Assembly: GCA_009602725.1 (NCBI GenBank)
Contig: WELB01000436.1
Span: 15,917 to 32,597, forward strand
Source of the DNA: Spirogloea muscicola
Lineage: Eukaryota; Streptophyta; Zygnematophyceae; Spirogloeales; Spirogloeaceae
Reading direction: 5' to 3'
DNA length: 16,681 nucleotides
Shown: one piece after another, positions 1 through 9,591 of the stretch
Layout: each line of letters begins with the position of its first letter
Position numbering within the stretch: the first letter of the stretch is position 1
The notes under the pieces: model-generated
Seen by the model: the letters and a program-made list of their open reading frames with translations, nothing else
The model's database searches: none
Told to the model about the DNA's origin: nothing
Made by a program: the position numbers and the translations under genes

Positions 1-78
<78 letters not shown>

Positions 79-79
79 A
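1..79. repeat. (CT)n microsatellite
   Basis: Almost pure CT dinucleotide repeat, broken only by scattered CTAT units near 30, 69 and 79; it runs off the left edge, so its full length is unknown. It lies just upstream of a splice acceptor (CTGCAG ending at 126) of the Root_cap-type gene, so it most likely sits in that gene's intron, where it would extend the polypyrimidine tract. Length polymorphism is expected for such a repeat. Confidence 0.95.
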
Positions 80-126
80 TAGCGGGGGCCATCCGCTGAA
101 GCGTTAGGTGGTGCGGGCGCCTGCAG

Positions 127-1899
127 GGTGACAGCGTCGTGCTCCATCTGGATGTGGGAGCTGCAAAAGGGCGCATGCACGCTGCTGCGCCCAACGGTGT
201 GCACGCAGGGCCCGGACCTGGTGCCCTTCAACACGAGCGGCGCCGACCCGAGGGTCTTTGTCGACAACTGCGAGTACCCGCTGTTCGTCGGCGGCCTCTG
301 TAACCCGGGCGTGGTGAACGACCCCCACTTCATCGGCGCGCGCGGCACCGGCTTCGACTTCAACGGCGTGCCCGGCCGCTCCTTCTGCCTCCTCACCGAC
401 GACCGCCTGCACATCAACATGCGCCTCACGGGGTACCTCGACAGCCGCTCAACTGTCGGCGCGTCGCCGCTGCCCAACGGCAAGAAGGCCGTGCGGACAT
501 GGATCCGCGAGCTCGGCGTCCTGTGGACCGAGGAGAAGGCCGGCGTGGAGCACGCCGCGCGCTTCATGGCGCGCGCCGGCAAGCGCCAGGACCGTGGTGA
601 CGGCTACATGGCGCGCATGGAGGTTGATGGCCGGCCCCTCCCACGCCTCCAGGTCCGTTGCCCTACCCTCCCTCCCTCCTCCCACCTCCCACCTTCCCTC
701 CACCCCCTTTCTCCTCGGGCCCTTTCGGACCTTTGTCCTTCTCATTATTACTTTTCTGGGTTGGCCAACTACAGTCATCGCCCTCTACTGTATGGAAGAA
801 AATACGCTTCCAAGAAGAGAGTTGTGGCTATGAAAGGCCAGCCCAGAGAAAAGATGAACAAAGTTCAGCCAGAGAGCTCTGAAGCAGTGAATCGAAGTGT
901 AGTTCTCTCTTTCCTGTTGGGCTGGCCATCCACAGCGGTTGTTCCGTTTTGGAGGAGCTTCTTCTCCGTCCTCCATCTCCTCCTCCCTCCTCTCCCTGCT
1001 CCTGTCCCTGTGTTGCACAATGACCCTGCCTCTCGCGACAAAGCCAACTCAACGAAAAGGTCAATGAGATGTATATTGACAATGTTACCTCGTCATTCCA
1101 TCTGCTCCCTCCTTCTGCAGCTCGGCCAGAGCGCGGTGGTTGCCAACGGCACCGCCGTCGTGCGGCTGGCTGGCTACGAGAAGAGCGGGCCGTACGACGT
1201 GGACCACTACACCTTCTCGGTGCCGGGCCTGCTGGAGGCCGACATCCGGCTGCGTGTCGCCCACCCTCTCCTCCAGGTCGGGCCCCTCCCCACTTGCCTT
1301 CTGCTAATTGGCCACCGGTAGCAGGCAAGAGGTGGCAAGAGAGGGGAAGAGGCATGCTTTCGGTGAAGGGCATAATAAGTCATCGGAAGTCTGATCTATG
1401 TTTGATCAAGTCGCTTTTGCCTCAGACATACTCTTGATTTTTTCTGCCATTGCGTTGCTTCTCTACTGTATTTTGGTTTCATTCAGCACTTCTTGTTAAT
1501 ATGACTATCCACCTCTGTCAACCAGTAAGCCTTCGTGGCCAGGCAACTCACGGCTCTGCTATTTGTGGGTTTTCCCTGCTGCTGCAGAGCAAGGACGACG
1601 CGCAGACGCACCTGAACGTTCAGCTGCTGGACGTGCGCGTCTCGCCGCGGGTGCACGGCGTGCTGGGCCAGACGTACCGCGACGACCACGCCGCGCGGGC
1701 GCTCAAGTACAGCGCGCTCGCCGAGCTGATGGGCCACAACGTCGCCGCCGACGGCGAGGATGGCGCCGGCTTCCTCGACGGCGCGGCGTCCGACTACGAG
1801 GCCACCGCCGTGCTCGAGCCCGACTGCAAATTCGCGCAATACCGGCGGCCCGCTTCGTTCGCCAGTGGCCTGCAACTCCCCAGCACGGCCGCAACTTAG
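127..1899 (+). CDS. Root_cap-domain (LEA-related, VWD-like) protein, 5'-partial
   Basis: Three exons are visible: 127-652, 1121-1276 and 1588-1899 (stop TAG at 1897-1899), giving about 330 residues; the 5' end is outside the window. The first exon follows CTGCAG at 121-126 and begins with the last base of a split codon. The two complete introns (653-1120 and 1277-1587) are phase 0, with donors CAG|GTCCGT and CAG|GTCGGG and acceptors CTGCAG. The first exon carries NDPHFIGARGTGFDFNGVPG followed by a FCLLTDDRLHIN stretch, the von Willebrand D-like fold found in plant Root_cap/LEA-related proteins, with several Cys upstream. The last exon has SPRVHGVLGQTYRDDH and a terminal LEPDCKFAQYR, the hallmarks of the Root_cap domain (PF06830 in my recollection). 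Members are usually extracellular and expressed in root cap or seed; the biochemical role is not established. The last ~12 residues after the conserved Cys are an uncharacterised tail. Family assignment is confident; function is not. Confidence 0.87.
653..1120 (+). other. Intron of the Root_cap gene with no stop codon in frame
   Basis: The intron is 468 bp, a multiple of three, and contains no in-frame stop, so unspliced RNA would encode a continuous protein with 156 extra residues from 128 to the stop at 1319-1321. Splicing is favoured because the intron is rich in C/T, its translation is low-complexity, and the flanking conserved domain joins smoothly across it (RLQ then LGQSAVVANG). It contains an inverted-repeat element at 751-854 and pyrimidine-rich tracts at 659-710 and 962-1015. 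Confidence 0.75.
751..854. mobile_element. MITE-like inverted-repeat element, copy A
   Basis: Left end CTTTTCTGGGTTGGCC (751-766) is nearly the reverse complement of the right end GGCCAGCCCAGAGAAAAG (837-854). The interior aligns with a second copy at 11711-11810: the AGTCATCGCCC part here corresponds to AGCCATCGCCC there, and both end with a G/A-rich run before GCCAGCCC. About 104 bp with no coding capacity. No clear target-site duplication was found, so the exact ends are uncertain. A further GGGCTGGCC terminus at 916-924 in the same intron may be a broken third copy. Confidence 0.6.
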
Positions 1900-3101
1900 C
1901 CCTCTCTCCTCTCCCCCTCCATTGCCCTCTGGCACTGTCAAAGCAGACCCAGAACTTAGACCATATCGTGAGACCGATGGCAGCGCTCCTGGGAGGTCTA
2001 GGATCCAGAATTTGAGAAGTGCAGGATTGTGCAGGAAGACATACTCGAAGGGTGTGTGGTGTTGTTGAATACCAAAGGGTTTGTGTTGTTATTTAATTAA
2101 TCAAAGCCTCAAAGGCACTGCACATTAAAGGCTTTGCTTTCTGGATCTGAGGCAGCTGCGCTGCTGCTCCGGGGCGTCTCAACCTATTTATGGCTGCCAC
2201 TGGGGTGAGGACGCGGCGCCTGTGCTAGTCTGTGTGCCGCCTTGAGCGGATCTGCATCTGTATAACCGAGTCGAGCAATTTGGAATCTCCGAAGAAGGGC
2301 GAACGCTCTAGGGCTCTGAGTGGAGAAGACAGGCAGCTGATGCTGTCGACCATAGCCAAGAGGTGCGACATCAAGAGTCGCCGGATCTGAAACTTCATGG
2401 AGTCAGACCGTCATGACCATTGCTTTCTCTGTACTTGCTGTGCTCCAGTGTCCTTAGTGTCACAATATCTTTTGAGTGGTATTGCTAGAGGACTGCTTCC
2501 CTTTTGCAATTCGTCTGTAGCTCCACACCGAGAGCTCATCATCAGATTCCTCATTAAAATGAAGGTGCTCGATCAAGCAAGTGGCGTCCTTCAGAGATAT
2601 AGCTCCTACCATCTCTTGCCTCGTCAAGCTGGCCACTATAAGCCGTCTCATGATTCAGTCCATGACTCGAGGCATGCATCTCATGTCCAAGTGGTGTAGC
2701 TACTCATGAGCACTGCAATGCAAGGTCTGAATCGAAAGCAGTCTGAGGGGTGCCTAGTGGGGCAGCAGATACGAGGCGCTTGTGCCACCAAGAGCCCAAA
2801 TCGCTCACAACTTAGAAAACCCATAGAGACTCTCTTGCATCTGCCACTTACGTGCGACACTCCAATGCCCAACGAAAGAAAGCCTATACTATACAGAAAT
2901 AATCAAACCCGTAGACCCATGTGCTAGAAGGCACGATTTTACAACAAGGTTCCACTTGCACTATGTGCAGCTCAGTGCTGGGGCCTTCATGCAATGTGGC
3001 ACATACGACATTCTCAACCACAGCGCCCTTGAAAAATGAGATCCTCATTTCATTGTCGAGGCTGGTGTCATAATGAAGAGGAGAAGCCCACCATCCAATT
3101 G
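1900..3101. other. Spacer between convergent genes
   Basis: This stretch separates the 3' ends of the Root_cap gene (+) and OGG1 (-) and should hold both 3' UTRs. The open frames here (for example 2397-2699 and 2706-2927) are short, show no recognisable domain and have no GC-rich coding bias, so I call no gene. AT-rich TTATTTAATTAATC at 2090-2103 is a possible polyadenylation-rich region of the upstream gene. Confidence 0.6.
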
Positions 3102-6100
3102 CTATTGGTCACCTCTGAGCAGCACTTTGCTCGCTGACCTCTTCTGTTGCTTGCCCGACAGAAGGTCCACCGGCAGCTCAGTCCTAGCACAAATGGAACA
3201 GAGGCGAAGTGTGAACGAAGTCTGGTCTTGAGGAAATGGCCCTGGTAATAGTATGTCTGTCATATGGGCTAGATAATTATAAGCGAAAAACATTCAAAAA
3301 GTAATACAGCTCAGTACAATACAGCAGAAGAAAGCGCGGCCAGATTGACTGGTGGCTGGGAAAGGCCAGCCCAAAAGAATGGACAAGGCAGAGCAGAGTA
3401 CTGACTTTTTACATATAAACCCTAACCCCTGTGCCCTAGACTCGCAGCTACATGCACTTGCAGATGACCTAATGCATATCATGATGCATTACTTGATCCA
3501 ATAAGTGGCAGCCACTTGACATTTTGCTCTTGCTGCACAATGTGTGCAGATCGGATTAATCTTTGCACAGAGTGCAAATCAAGAGCGATCACCATCACCG
3601 ACGAAATTTGAAGGGAATGCTTAGCTGACCTGGTCGAAGCCAGCTGTGCAATGAAGAGAGCATTGTGTGCCCATCCAGCATACTCGCCAAACCTCTGCAA
3701 TGGCCATCTTCGAGTTTATCAGTAAAATTGCACAACGCTCCAACAGCATTGCAGCTGCCTTTCAAGAGAAAACAAGACAATTCATGATAACTCTCACTGG
3801 TACTGGATCGAAGCATCTGGCACTGCTATGAGGAAGTTGATACGTGTATATGAATATATATACTTCAGATGACAGATGATGCTGCTGCTAACAACCTCAA
3901 AAAACGCGTTGGCCACTGCAACGTGCACCCGTGGCGTGAGCGTCTTTCCAACAAGCTCCGGTGTGTAGTACTTGATCGCGATCTGGGTTCATGTTTCAAG
4001 CAGTGAAACTGTAAGGGCGCGTGACACATTCGACTTTGGACAGCTTTGGACAACTTTGGATACCCTATGAGTCCCAAGCCCTTGAGGATATGTCTTGCCA
4101 CCCCAAGCTCATGTTCAGAAACGAAGCCCTAGACATCAAGCCTGGGCAACTCAAACAGAGCTGCAAGCAGCTCTACCACTAACACATGACCACCTGCTGA
4201 CTACACTACTTGTTGATGGGTAGAGATCGGGACATTTTATGATCATGCTCTTGTGAAACTCAATCCAACTGTAGTTGCCACTTAAATGGAACTATAAGAA
4301 TGACGGGAAAGACGGGGTGTTCTCGCACACAGCTCCAGCGCCAAGGCAGAGAGCCAGCCGCCTATTGCAATTTGCTGCCGTGCAGAGCTGCGGCACATCA
4401 GCCATCATCTTCTTGTGCGCACACTTTACACTTGTGGCTGCCCGCTACTCAACTTTGCCCCATTGATGGTACTTCATGAAAGACATAGTAGCCTCTCTTA
4501 AGTCATCATTGAGAGCTTGCCACGGCCCTGATGTCTAGACTCAAAGCCTCGACTCATGATCTCCACTGGAATTGACTCTAAGCTAAGGACCAGTTATGAC
4601 AAATGTTATTGTAGACAATGCGAACCACGGCCCATTGTTGACGTGCTCCATACCTTCCAGACGTGCGTATCGACCGGAACAAGGCGGTGCTGGTTGAGCG
4701 AGAAGAGCGCGACGCACGCAGCGACTTTGGGCCCCACGCCTGGCAGCGTGCAGAGCTCGGTCACGACCTCGGCTGGCGAGCTGGCAGCCCGTAGGCCTCG
4801 TAACCAAGCCTCACCTCCTCCAGGCCCTGGCATGAGCCAGACAGACAAGATGCTCACGATCACAAGGCTCACAATGTGGAGAGATACATGTGTTTACATC
4901 TTGAGTAACTTTGCCATGTACTTTCGCAGGTGAATTGTAGAAGTGAATGTGCTTTGCGATCATGACGGCTACTTATAGCCGCATATTGCTGAGTCTGCAC
5001 TGACGATGTCATTGAAAACAAGCAGGGCAGGGCATGAGATCCACTGCTTACTCTCCGTTAGGGCGTTGGCAGCGCCAACGATGTACTTAGCCCGGTAACC
5101 AAACCCCTCGGCCCGCAGATCGTCCTCTTTCAGGAGCGATAGCTGCAATAGAATACCAAAACTATCACATAGCGCAGTACACCCACACATACATGCATGA
5201 CAAGGGAAACAACTGCCAATAAAGGCTCCAACTGTTCTGCAATGATCAGCATTTTGAGAACACATTTCAATTCAGAACTCTAATATTCCCAAAGAGGTAT
5301 CTGCTTGGATGGAAATGCTGACGTTCACATGGTTCATATCTTACACGTCATTGACCACGTCCATCCACTTCTGCTTAAGCTTAGCACAAGCTCACCATCT
5401 ACTTCTGAAAAGCATAATCTAGTAACTAAGAGTTGGAACTAGGCTTTGATTGGCATAGTTGATGCTTAGCATTTCAAATAGCTACCGCCTAAGTACAACA
5501 TAGCACTAATCATACAGATGTTCACTGTTCTGTTTTCAGTATACCTCGTGCAGTTGACATATTGGTTCTCATGACCCTGTTGGTCCAGATGAGCTGCTTT
5601 GTGGCTGAGGGACTGGCTCTTGAAAATGGCTTCTACTTAAAGGCAAGTCTGCTCATACTAATACAAGTCAAGTCAAGCACCATCAATGACATGAAGCAGC
5701 AGGGTACCTGTTCTATTGAAGGAAATTGATGAAAGTCTACTCCATCAAGCGTTCCTAAGTACGACCCAAACTTGGCCAGCCGCTCGACCATGCCTGCTCA
5801 AAAGCGCGAGAAGAGAAGTCAGTGGAACAGAATAAGAGTAGGTATGAATACGTGGTGCCTGAGATCTTAACACATGAATGACCTTGACTGATTGACACTG
5901 TGTCCTACAAGGTGAAGCAGCATTTGCTTCTAAGTGACTTTAAGTAGTGGCTTAAGCCGATTCCAGTAGGCAGGTGTCTTTCCCAGTATGAGAGCTTCTT
6001 TAGTGGATGTTGGGCTTCTTTATCTTTGAAGGGTTCTCGCTACTTTAAGAGACAAACCCTGATGTCGTAGGCTACTAGGTTTCTGCACGAACAACTGCTC

Positions 6101-8383
6101 AATATACATGGCAACAAGCTCGTCAACGGGTAACTAGCATATGAATATGACTGAAGCACTACGATAGCAGTTTGCAGTAATTGCCACAGAGTGATGTACA
6201 TGTGTCGCGCCTATGGGATCCTAGCGACTTGGTTCCTGAATTGCTAGGAAGGACGACAAGGTACTAAAGACCAGGCCTTGCTTGTCCTCTCATTAACTCT
6301 TGGAAAACAGCATTGACTAAATAGTGTGCGCATATTCTCCTATACGACATGCAGAAGAGCAGCTGATACTGTGTGACTTGCCTGTGATGCGGCCAATGTT
6401 GTTGTTGGATGAGCATATAAACTGGAAGAGGCACTCCACGGGGTCCTGATAGCCAAAGTCAATCATTGGGTATAGCAATTATGAGTCAGCGCTAGCTGCA
6501 TAGTCCACCTGCAGATGATAAGAGCAGACTTATCCTGCTGTAGTATACAGCAATGACATATATTTCTCACCAGAAATCTATCATGTGAAGTATACGTGTA
6601 TTGTTGACTTGTGTTCCATACCAAACCATAATGTCTTATAGTTCCTTGTGGATAGATTATTGCATTAAGCAAAGAAGAAGTGCAATCATCAGAAAGAGAT
6701 GAATGTCCCTTTGCCACAAACTTCAAGACAATGTGAACACCTGTTGTGACTATCTCTTCCTGACATTCATGTCAGAAGCAGAAAGTCAGAAGAAGCTAAC
6801 TTGGAAGCTATCATGAGCACACAATCTTGCCTGGCGGAGCATGCGAGCGCCGGCGAGGTGCGGCGCCAGCTCCGCAAAGCGGGCGTCCGCTGCCGCAAAG
6901 CCCTTCCACCTGTGTGCGCATGCCTGCCAACCTCAATGACCTCATCATGGGCAATTATTGCTAAACTTTTATCAAATGGTGTACATGTAAGCCACTGAAT
7001 AAGCAACGGATTACGAGTAAGCCCAACAGTAAGAGAATCTTTGAAGCGTCACCCACTGACTTGCCACGGTAATGCATATGAAGAGCAGGAGTAAGCACAA
7101 TTGCACATGAATGGAACATGCATGCAAACTTTTGGTTCATCTTCTACATGCATGAAGCATCTCCTCACAGCCTGCAAAATGCTGCCGAAAGCGAGTGAGG
7201 GTTGCGCTTGCCTCACAGCGTACTCAGAGAGACGCCCATGTTGAAGTAGTCCCTCAGCACCGTAGCGCCGCCGCCGTCATCCCCGTCCTCGAGCTCCTCG
7301 ACGTCGGCAGCATGCCTGGCCTTCTTGGAGACAGCTGCCGGGCTATGAAGCTTGTACAGGACGTCGTCTGGCAACTGGGCGGTGCCAGGCAACAAGCAAG
7401 GCCAGGCTGCAGTCAATCAGTGAAGTAAACAAAATCCATGCAGCCCTAACTGTGAAACTTAACCACAATGTGTTGTCCTGTCAGCTGAAAGCCGGAGCAC
7501 TGCTGCCACTTTGCAGGGCTTGTTGAAACATAGGCAGAGCCAGCTGGGAACACTTATCAGCCATCATGGCAAGTCATAAAGCTCACTTATTGCTGCCCTA
7601 CTAATTGACTTTGGCCACCTGACTTAAGGGTTGATTGCAGCTTGTGCAGCCAGCCTTGGGTCCTTAACCTCAAGGGTCCAGGCTGAAGGATAGATAGCCT
7701 GGGATCAAGATCTTCCTAGTGAACTATGACGTCTTATCAATTTGAATACGTTGTATATGTTGCTTGCTAATGGATACCTGACGCAGGCTAACTAGGCGGC
7801 TGCCGATCACCCCCGTGAACTGCACGTCGCCAGTCTGCCGCCACCTGTGGCCAGAGGAGCCGCTGTGCCGGCTCAGCACCCTCGACTCCTAATTGGACTC
7901 TAAATCTTAAGTGCCAGCAGATGTTGCGCCAGCTGCCAAGCGACAGCAGCTTCCATGCTTGCCGCATCTTAGGATCGCAGGGCCTATGTTGGACGACCAA
8001 ATTAGTGCTGGCACTTAGTATCGGCAAGGCTGCTGTAAGCAGAGGTTAAACAGCTCTATTAGATCTAGAGTTAGACTAAGTAGGGCTAGATATGTGGCTA
8101 GTATCAGGGCTAGGTTCAATTAAGGTGTGGGTTAGGGTTAGGGTTCCGGGCACATTAGGGTTGGCACCGGAAGGTCTGGCCGGTCGGCAGCGTGCGGGCG
8201 AGGCAGAGCTCTGCGGGCCCCGCGCCGAGGCTGCGCCACCCGCCGCCGCCGCCGCCGCCGCCGCTGCCGACGGCGACGAGGGAGCTCGGGCCTGCAAGCG
8301 AGCCGCAGCTCGAGGCGTACCGTGGCACAGTACCTCTGCTCGCTGNCCTCCGACAAGGCCGCCGTCAAGGCCGCCGCGGGCAT
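3102..8383 (-). CDS. OGG1: 8-oxoguanine DNA glycosylase/AP lyase (OGG1)
   Basis: Eleven exons on the minus strand, in coding order: 8383-8168, 7844-7778, 7374-7217, 6909-6831, 6445-6382, 5793-5708, 5142-5052, 4826-4654, 3982-3896, 3694-3630, 3183-3102 (stop TAG). All phases match and give about 388 residues if the unresolved base at 8346 is ignored. OGG1 excises 8-oxoguanine opposite C and nicks the abasic site. Visible hallmarks: LPTGQTFRW (residues 65-73, lesion-binding loop), [16 protein letters not shown] from 185 (Asn that fills the gap at the lesion), [13 protein letters not shown], then the HhH-GPD hairpin [17 protein letters not shown] with catalytic Lys287, followed by VPVDTHVW with catalytic Asp306 and His308, and [17 protein letters not shown] near the C-terminus. 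The last exon adds a basic KQQKRSASK tail that may act as a nuclear signal. The N-terminus is rich in Ala, Ser and Arg, so organelle targeting is possible. The conserved start of the fold is certain; the initiator ATG at 8383 is inferred because it comes into frame only if N8346 is not a real base. Confidence 0.95.
3184..3629 (-). other. Last intron of OGG1, with a MITE-like terminus
   Basis: Donor ACCAG|GTCAGC ends the exon at 3630 and acceptor TTTGTGCTAG precedes the final exon at 3183. If the intron were retained, translation would continue to a stop at 3479-3481 with a tail that looks non-coding. The spliced tail ([19 protein letters not shown] and on) is compositionally coding, so the spliced form is preferred. 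The intron holds GGCCAGCCCAAAAGAA (3364-3379), matching the right terminus of the inverted-repeat family; the left end is missing or unrecognisable, so this copy is probably truncated. Confidence 0.7.
3983..4653 (-). other. OGG1 intron 8, the longest (671 bp)
   Basis: Donor TGGAAG|GTATGG and acceptor GAACCCAG|ATCGCG join VPVDTHVWK to [17 protein letters not shown] in phase 0. Open frames inside (such as 4275-4466) have no recognisable content. Nothing else was seen here. Confidence 0.85.
5794..6381 (-). other. OGG1 intron 5, GC-AG type
   Basis: Donor ATCACAG|GCAAGTC (exon ends 6382) and acceptor TGAGCAG|GCATGG (exon starts 5793). The phase-1 join gives [18 protein letters not shown], the uninterrupted conserved motif, so no GT donor nearby can replace it. 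This is the second consecutive GC donor in the gene. Confidence 0.88.
6446..6830 (-). other. OGG1 intron 4, GC-AG type
   Basis: Coding strand reads CGCCAG|GCAAGATTG at the donor (exon ends 6831) and TATCAG|GACCCC at the acceptor (exon starts 6445). The join gives [13 protein letters not shown], exactly the conserved OGG1 order, so the GC donor is forced by the protein. CAG|GCAAG fits the known consensus for GC donors. Confidence 0.88.
8130..8163. repeat. Interstitial telomere-like repeat in OGG1 intron 1
   Basis: GGTTAGGGTTAGGGTT at 8130-8145 and a further TTAGGGTT at 8155-8162, a short TTAGGG-type array lying a few bases inside the OGG1 exon-1 donor (8166-8167). On the OGG1 coding strand it reads as AACCCTAACCCTAACC. 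The surrounding 8085-8120 has several TAGGGCTAG-like degenerate units. Confidence 0.8.
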
Positions 8384-8462
8384 GGGGCGGGGCGAGGTCC
8401 TCCCGCGCGGGTTATGCGGCGGCAGAGGCGGCGGGATATGAGGCCAGCAATATGCGGAACCT

Positions 8463-8470
8463 AAACCCTA
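8463..8470. promoter_or_regulatory. Telo-box upstream of OGG1
   Basis: AAACCCTA, the plant telo-box core, lies 80 bp upstream of the inferred OGG1 start at 8383. In flowering plants this element is enriched in promoters of replication, translation and other proliferation-linked genes. The match is short, so a role here is inference. Confidence 0.4.
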
Positions 8471-8496
8471 GGCTGTGAGCTTGAGGGACGGTTAAG

Positions 8497-8934
8497 ATGA
8501 TTGAAGGTAATCTTATCACAGGTATCCGGCTGCTGCTTATTGCGGCTGCTGGTTGTTGCGCCTGGCTGTTATGTCAACCAAGGGTCACTGAAGCACAGGC
8601 TAATGCTTTGGCACCAAGAAACTGGACGAGCTTGAGTTGGTGGCAGAGCGGCTTGGGATTTGCGGCAGTCCGGTGTTCGGGTGTCTTTTACTTGCTGACC
8701 TGTTGTTACTGGGCGAGATTAGCAGCAGGTGATGTACGTCTAAGAGTGTGCTTAGCTGGTGACCACTTCAGGTGTCCACCCTTCGATACACCTGTCTTAC
8801 CACTTACAACCTGGTGTAGCTGCGTCATAAGCTTTGCGAGCCTCCTTGGACCTCGTGTCCATTATCTTAAATTGGCTTTTTCACGCCCATCACTACCATT
8901 GGGAACGCTTGTCAACCTTGACTGTGTACTTTGA
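8497..8934 (+). CDS. Unassigned 145-codon ORF, possibly spurious
   Basis: An ATG-initiated frame divergent from OGG1, beginning 113 bp from its inferred start. The N-terminus has a hydrophobic stretch (ITGIRLLLIAAAGCCAWLLC) that could be a signal anchor, and the protein is rich in Cys, Trp and Leu. I recognise no domain. It lacks the strong GC bias of the real exons around it and its last ~12 codons lie inside a tandemly duplicated segment. It could be a divergent transcript from the OGG1 promoter, a fragment of a multi-exon gene, or chance. Confidence 0.2.
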   Translation: MIEGNLITGIRLLLIAAAGCCAWLLCQPRVTEAQANALAPRNWTSLSWWQSGLGFAAVRCSGVFYLLTCCYWARLAAGDVRLRVCLAGDHFRCPPFDTPVLPLTTWCSCVISFASLLGPRVHYLKLAFSRPSLPLGTLVNLDCVL

Positions 8935-9001
8935 TGTTTTCTGGTGTTCCATTGGGAACGCTTGTCAACCTTGACTGTGTGCTTTGATGTTTTCTGGTGT
9001 T
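8896..9001. repeat. 53-bp tandem duplication
   Basis: The unit beginning CCATTGGGAACGCTTGTCAA occurs at 8896-8948 and again at 8949-9001, with a single A/G difference (8929 versus 8982). The near identity implies a recent event. It covers the stop codon of the 8497-8934 frame. Confidence 0.95.
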
Positions 9002-9591
9002 CCGACATTTGTTTATCTGTCCTTTCTGGGCTAGTCAATCATATCAGTCGTCCTCTTTTTTGAACTATTCTTCGATTCAACGCCACTAATTATCAGAAAT
9101 TGGAAGAAATCATTTCCACCAGATGGAAATTTGTTTGAATAACTCGGTGCTATGTAAGACAATTTGACAAGGTGACAACATGGAGTAGTAACAGTCAACT
9201 TGTAGGTACAATCAGACCTAGTTGACCAAGTGAGCTACTACCAAGGTTTCGACAATTTCTATTCAACTTCCCAATTCTCCAATTCTTCACTTGCATTTAT
9301 GTGATTTCCTACGGTCATACTTACTTAGGCAATGTGCTTGCCAATGAGGAGTGATTATGCATTGGACAGCAACTGACCTTACACAGATCCAAGTCGAGGC
9401 AAAGTCAACAAATACGAAGTCACAGAAGATTTCACTTTGGGCTGCAAAAAATACAGGACACAGCAATCCACCCATTTACAGGGATGGAAGGGTGTAAAAA
9501 TTTGGAGAGGTTCAATTCACAATCCTCCACTCACGTGGTCCTCTTGATCCACGTCTCAAAGTGAACTGAGGCACGAAGGAAGGTGATCAAG
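9002..9591. other. Spacer, 3' side of the minus-strand desiccation gene
   Basis: AT-rich sequence that should include the 3' UTR of the minus-strand desiccation-related gene. The only frame of note (9287-9475, minus) shows no domain or coding bias. Nothing else was seen. Confidence 0.5.

Noticed and set aside
2397-2927. Two adjacent plus-strand ORFs of 100 and 73 codons
   Set aside because: No domain, no coding bias, no splice links to neighbours.
3479-3694. OGG1 ending by read-through at 3479-3481
   Set aside because: The tail after STR is intron-like, while splicing at 3630 to 3183 gives an in-phase, GC-rich final exon with a basic tail. Retention remains possible as a minor form.
4606-4872. 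Endonuclease III (NTH) from the HhH-GPD motif
   Set aside because: The flanking exons carry OGG1-only motifs ([35 protein letters not shown]) and no iron-sulphur cluster cysteines follow, so the gene is OGG1.
7788-8027. Minus-strand 79-codon ORF overlapping OGG1 exon 2
   Set aside because: It is out of frame with the conserved [20 protein letters not shown] segment; only 7778-7844 is coding, in another frame.
8092-8478. Plus-strand GC-rich ORF (128 codons)
   Set aside because: It is the antisense of OGG1 exon 1 with a poly-Ala run from GCC repeats; no independent evidence.
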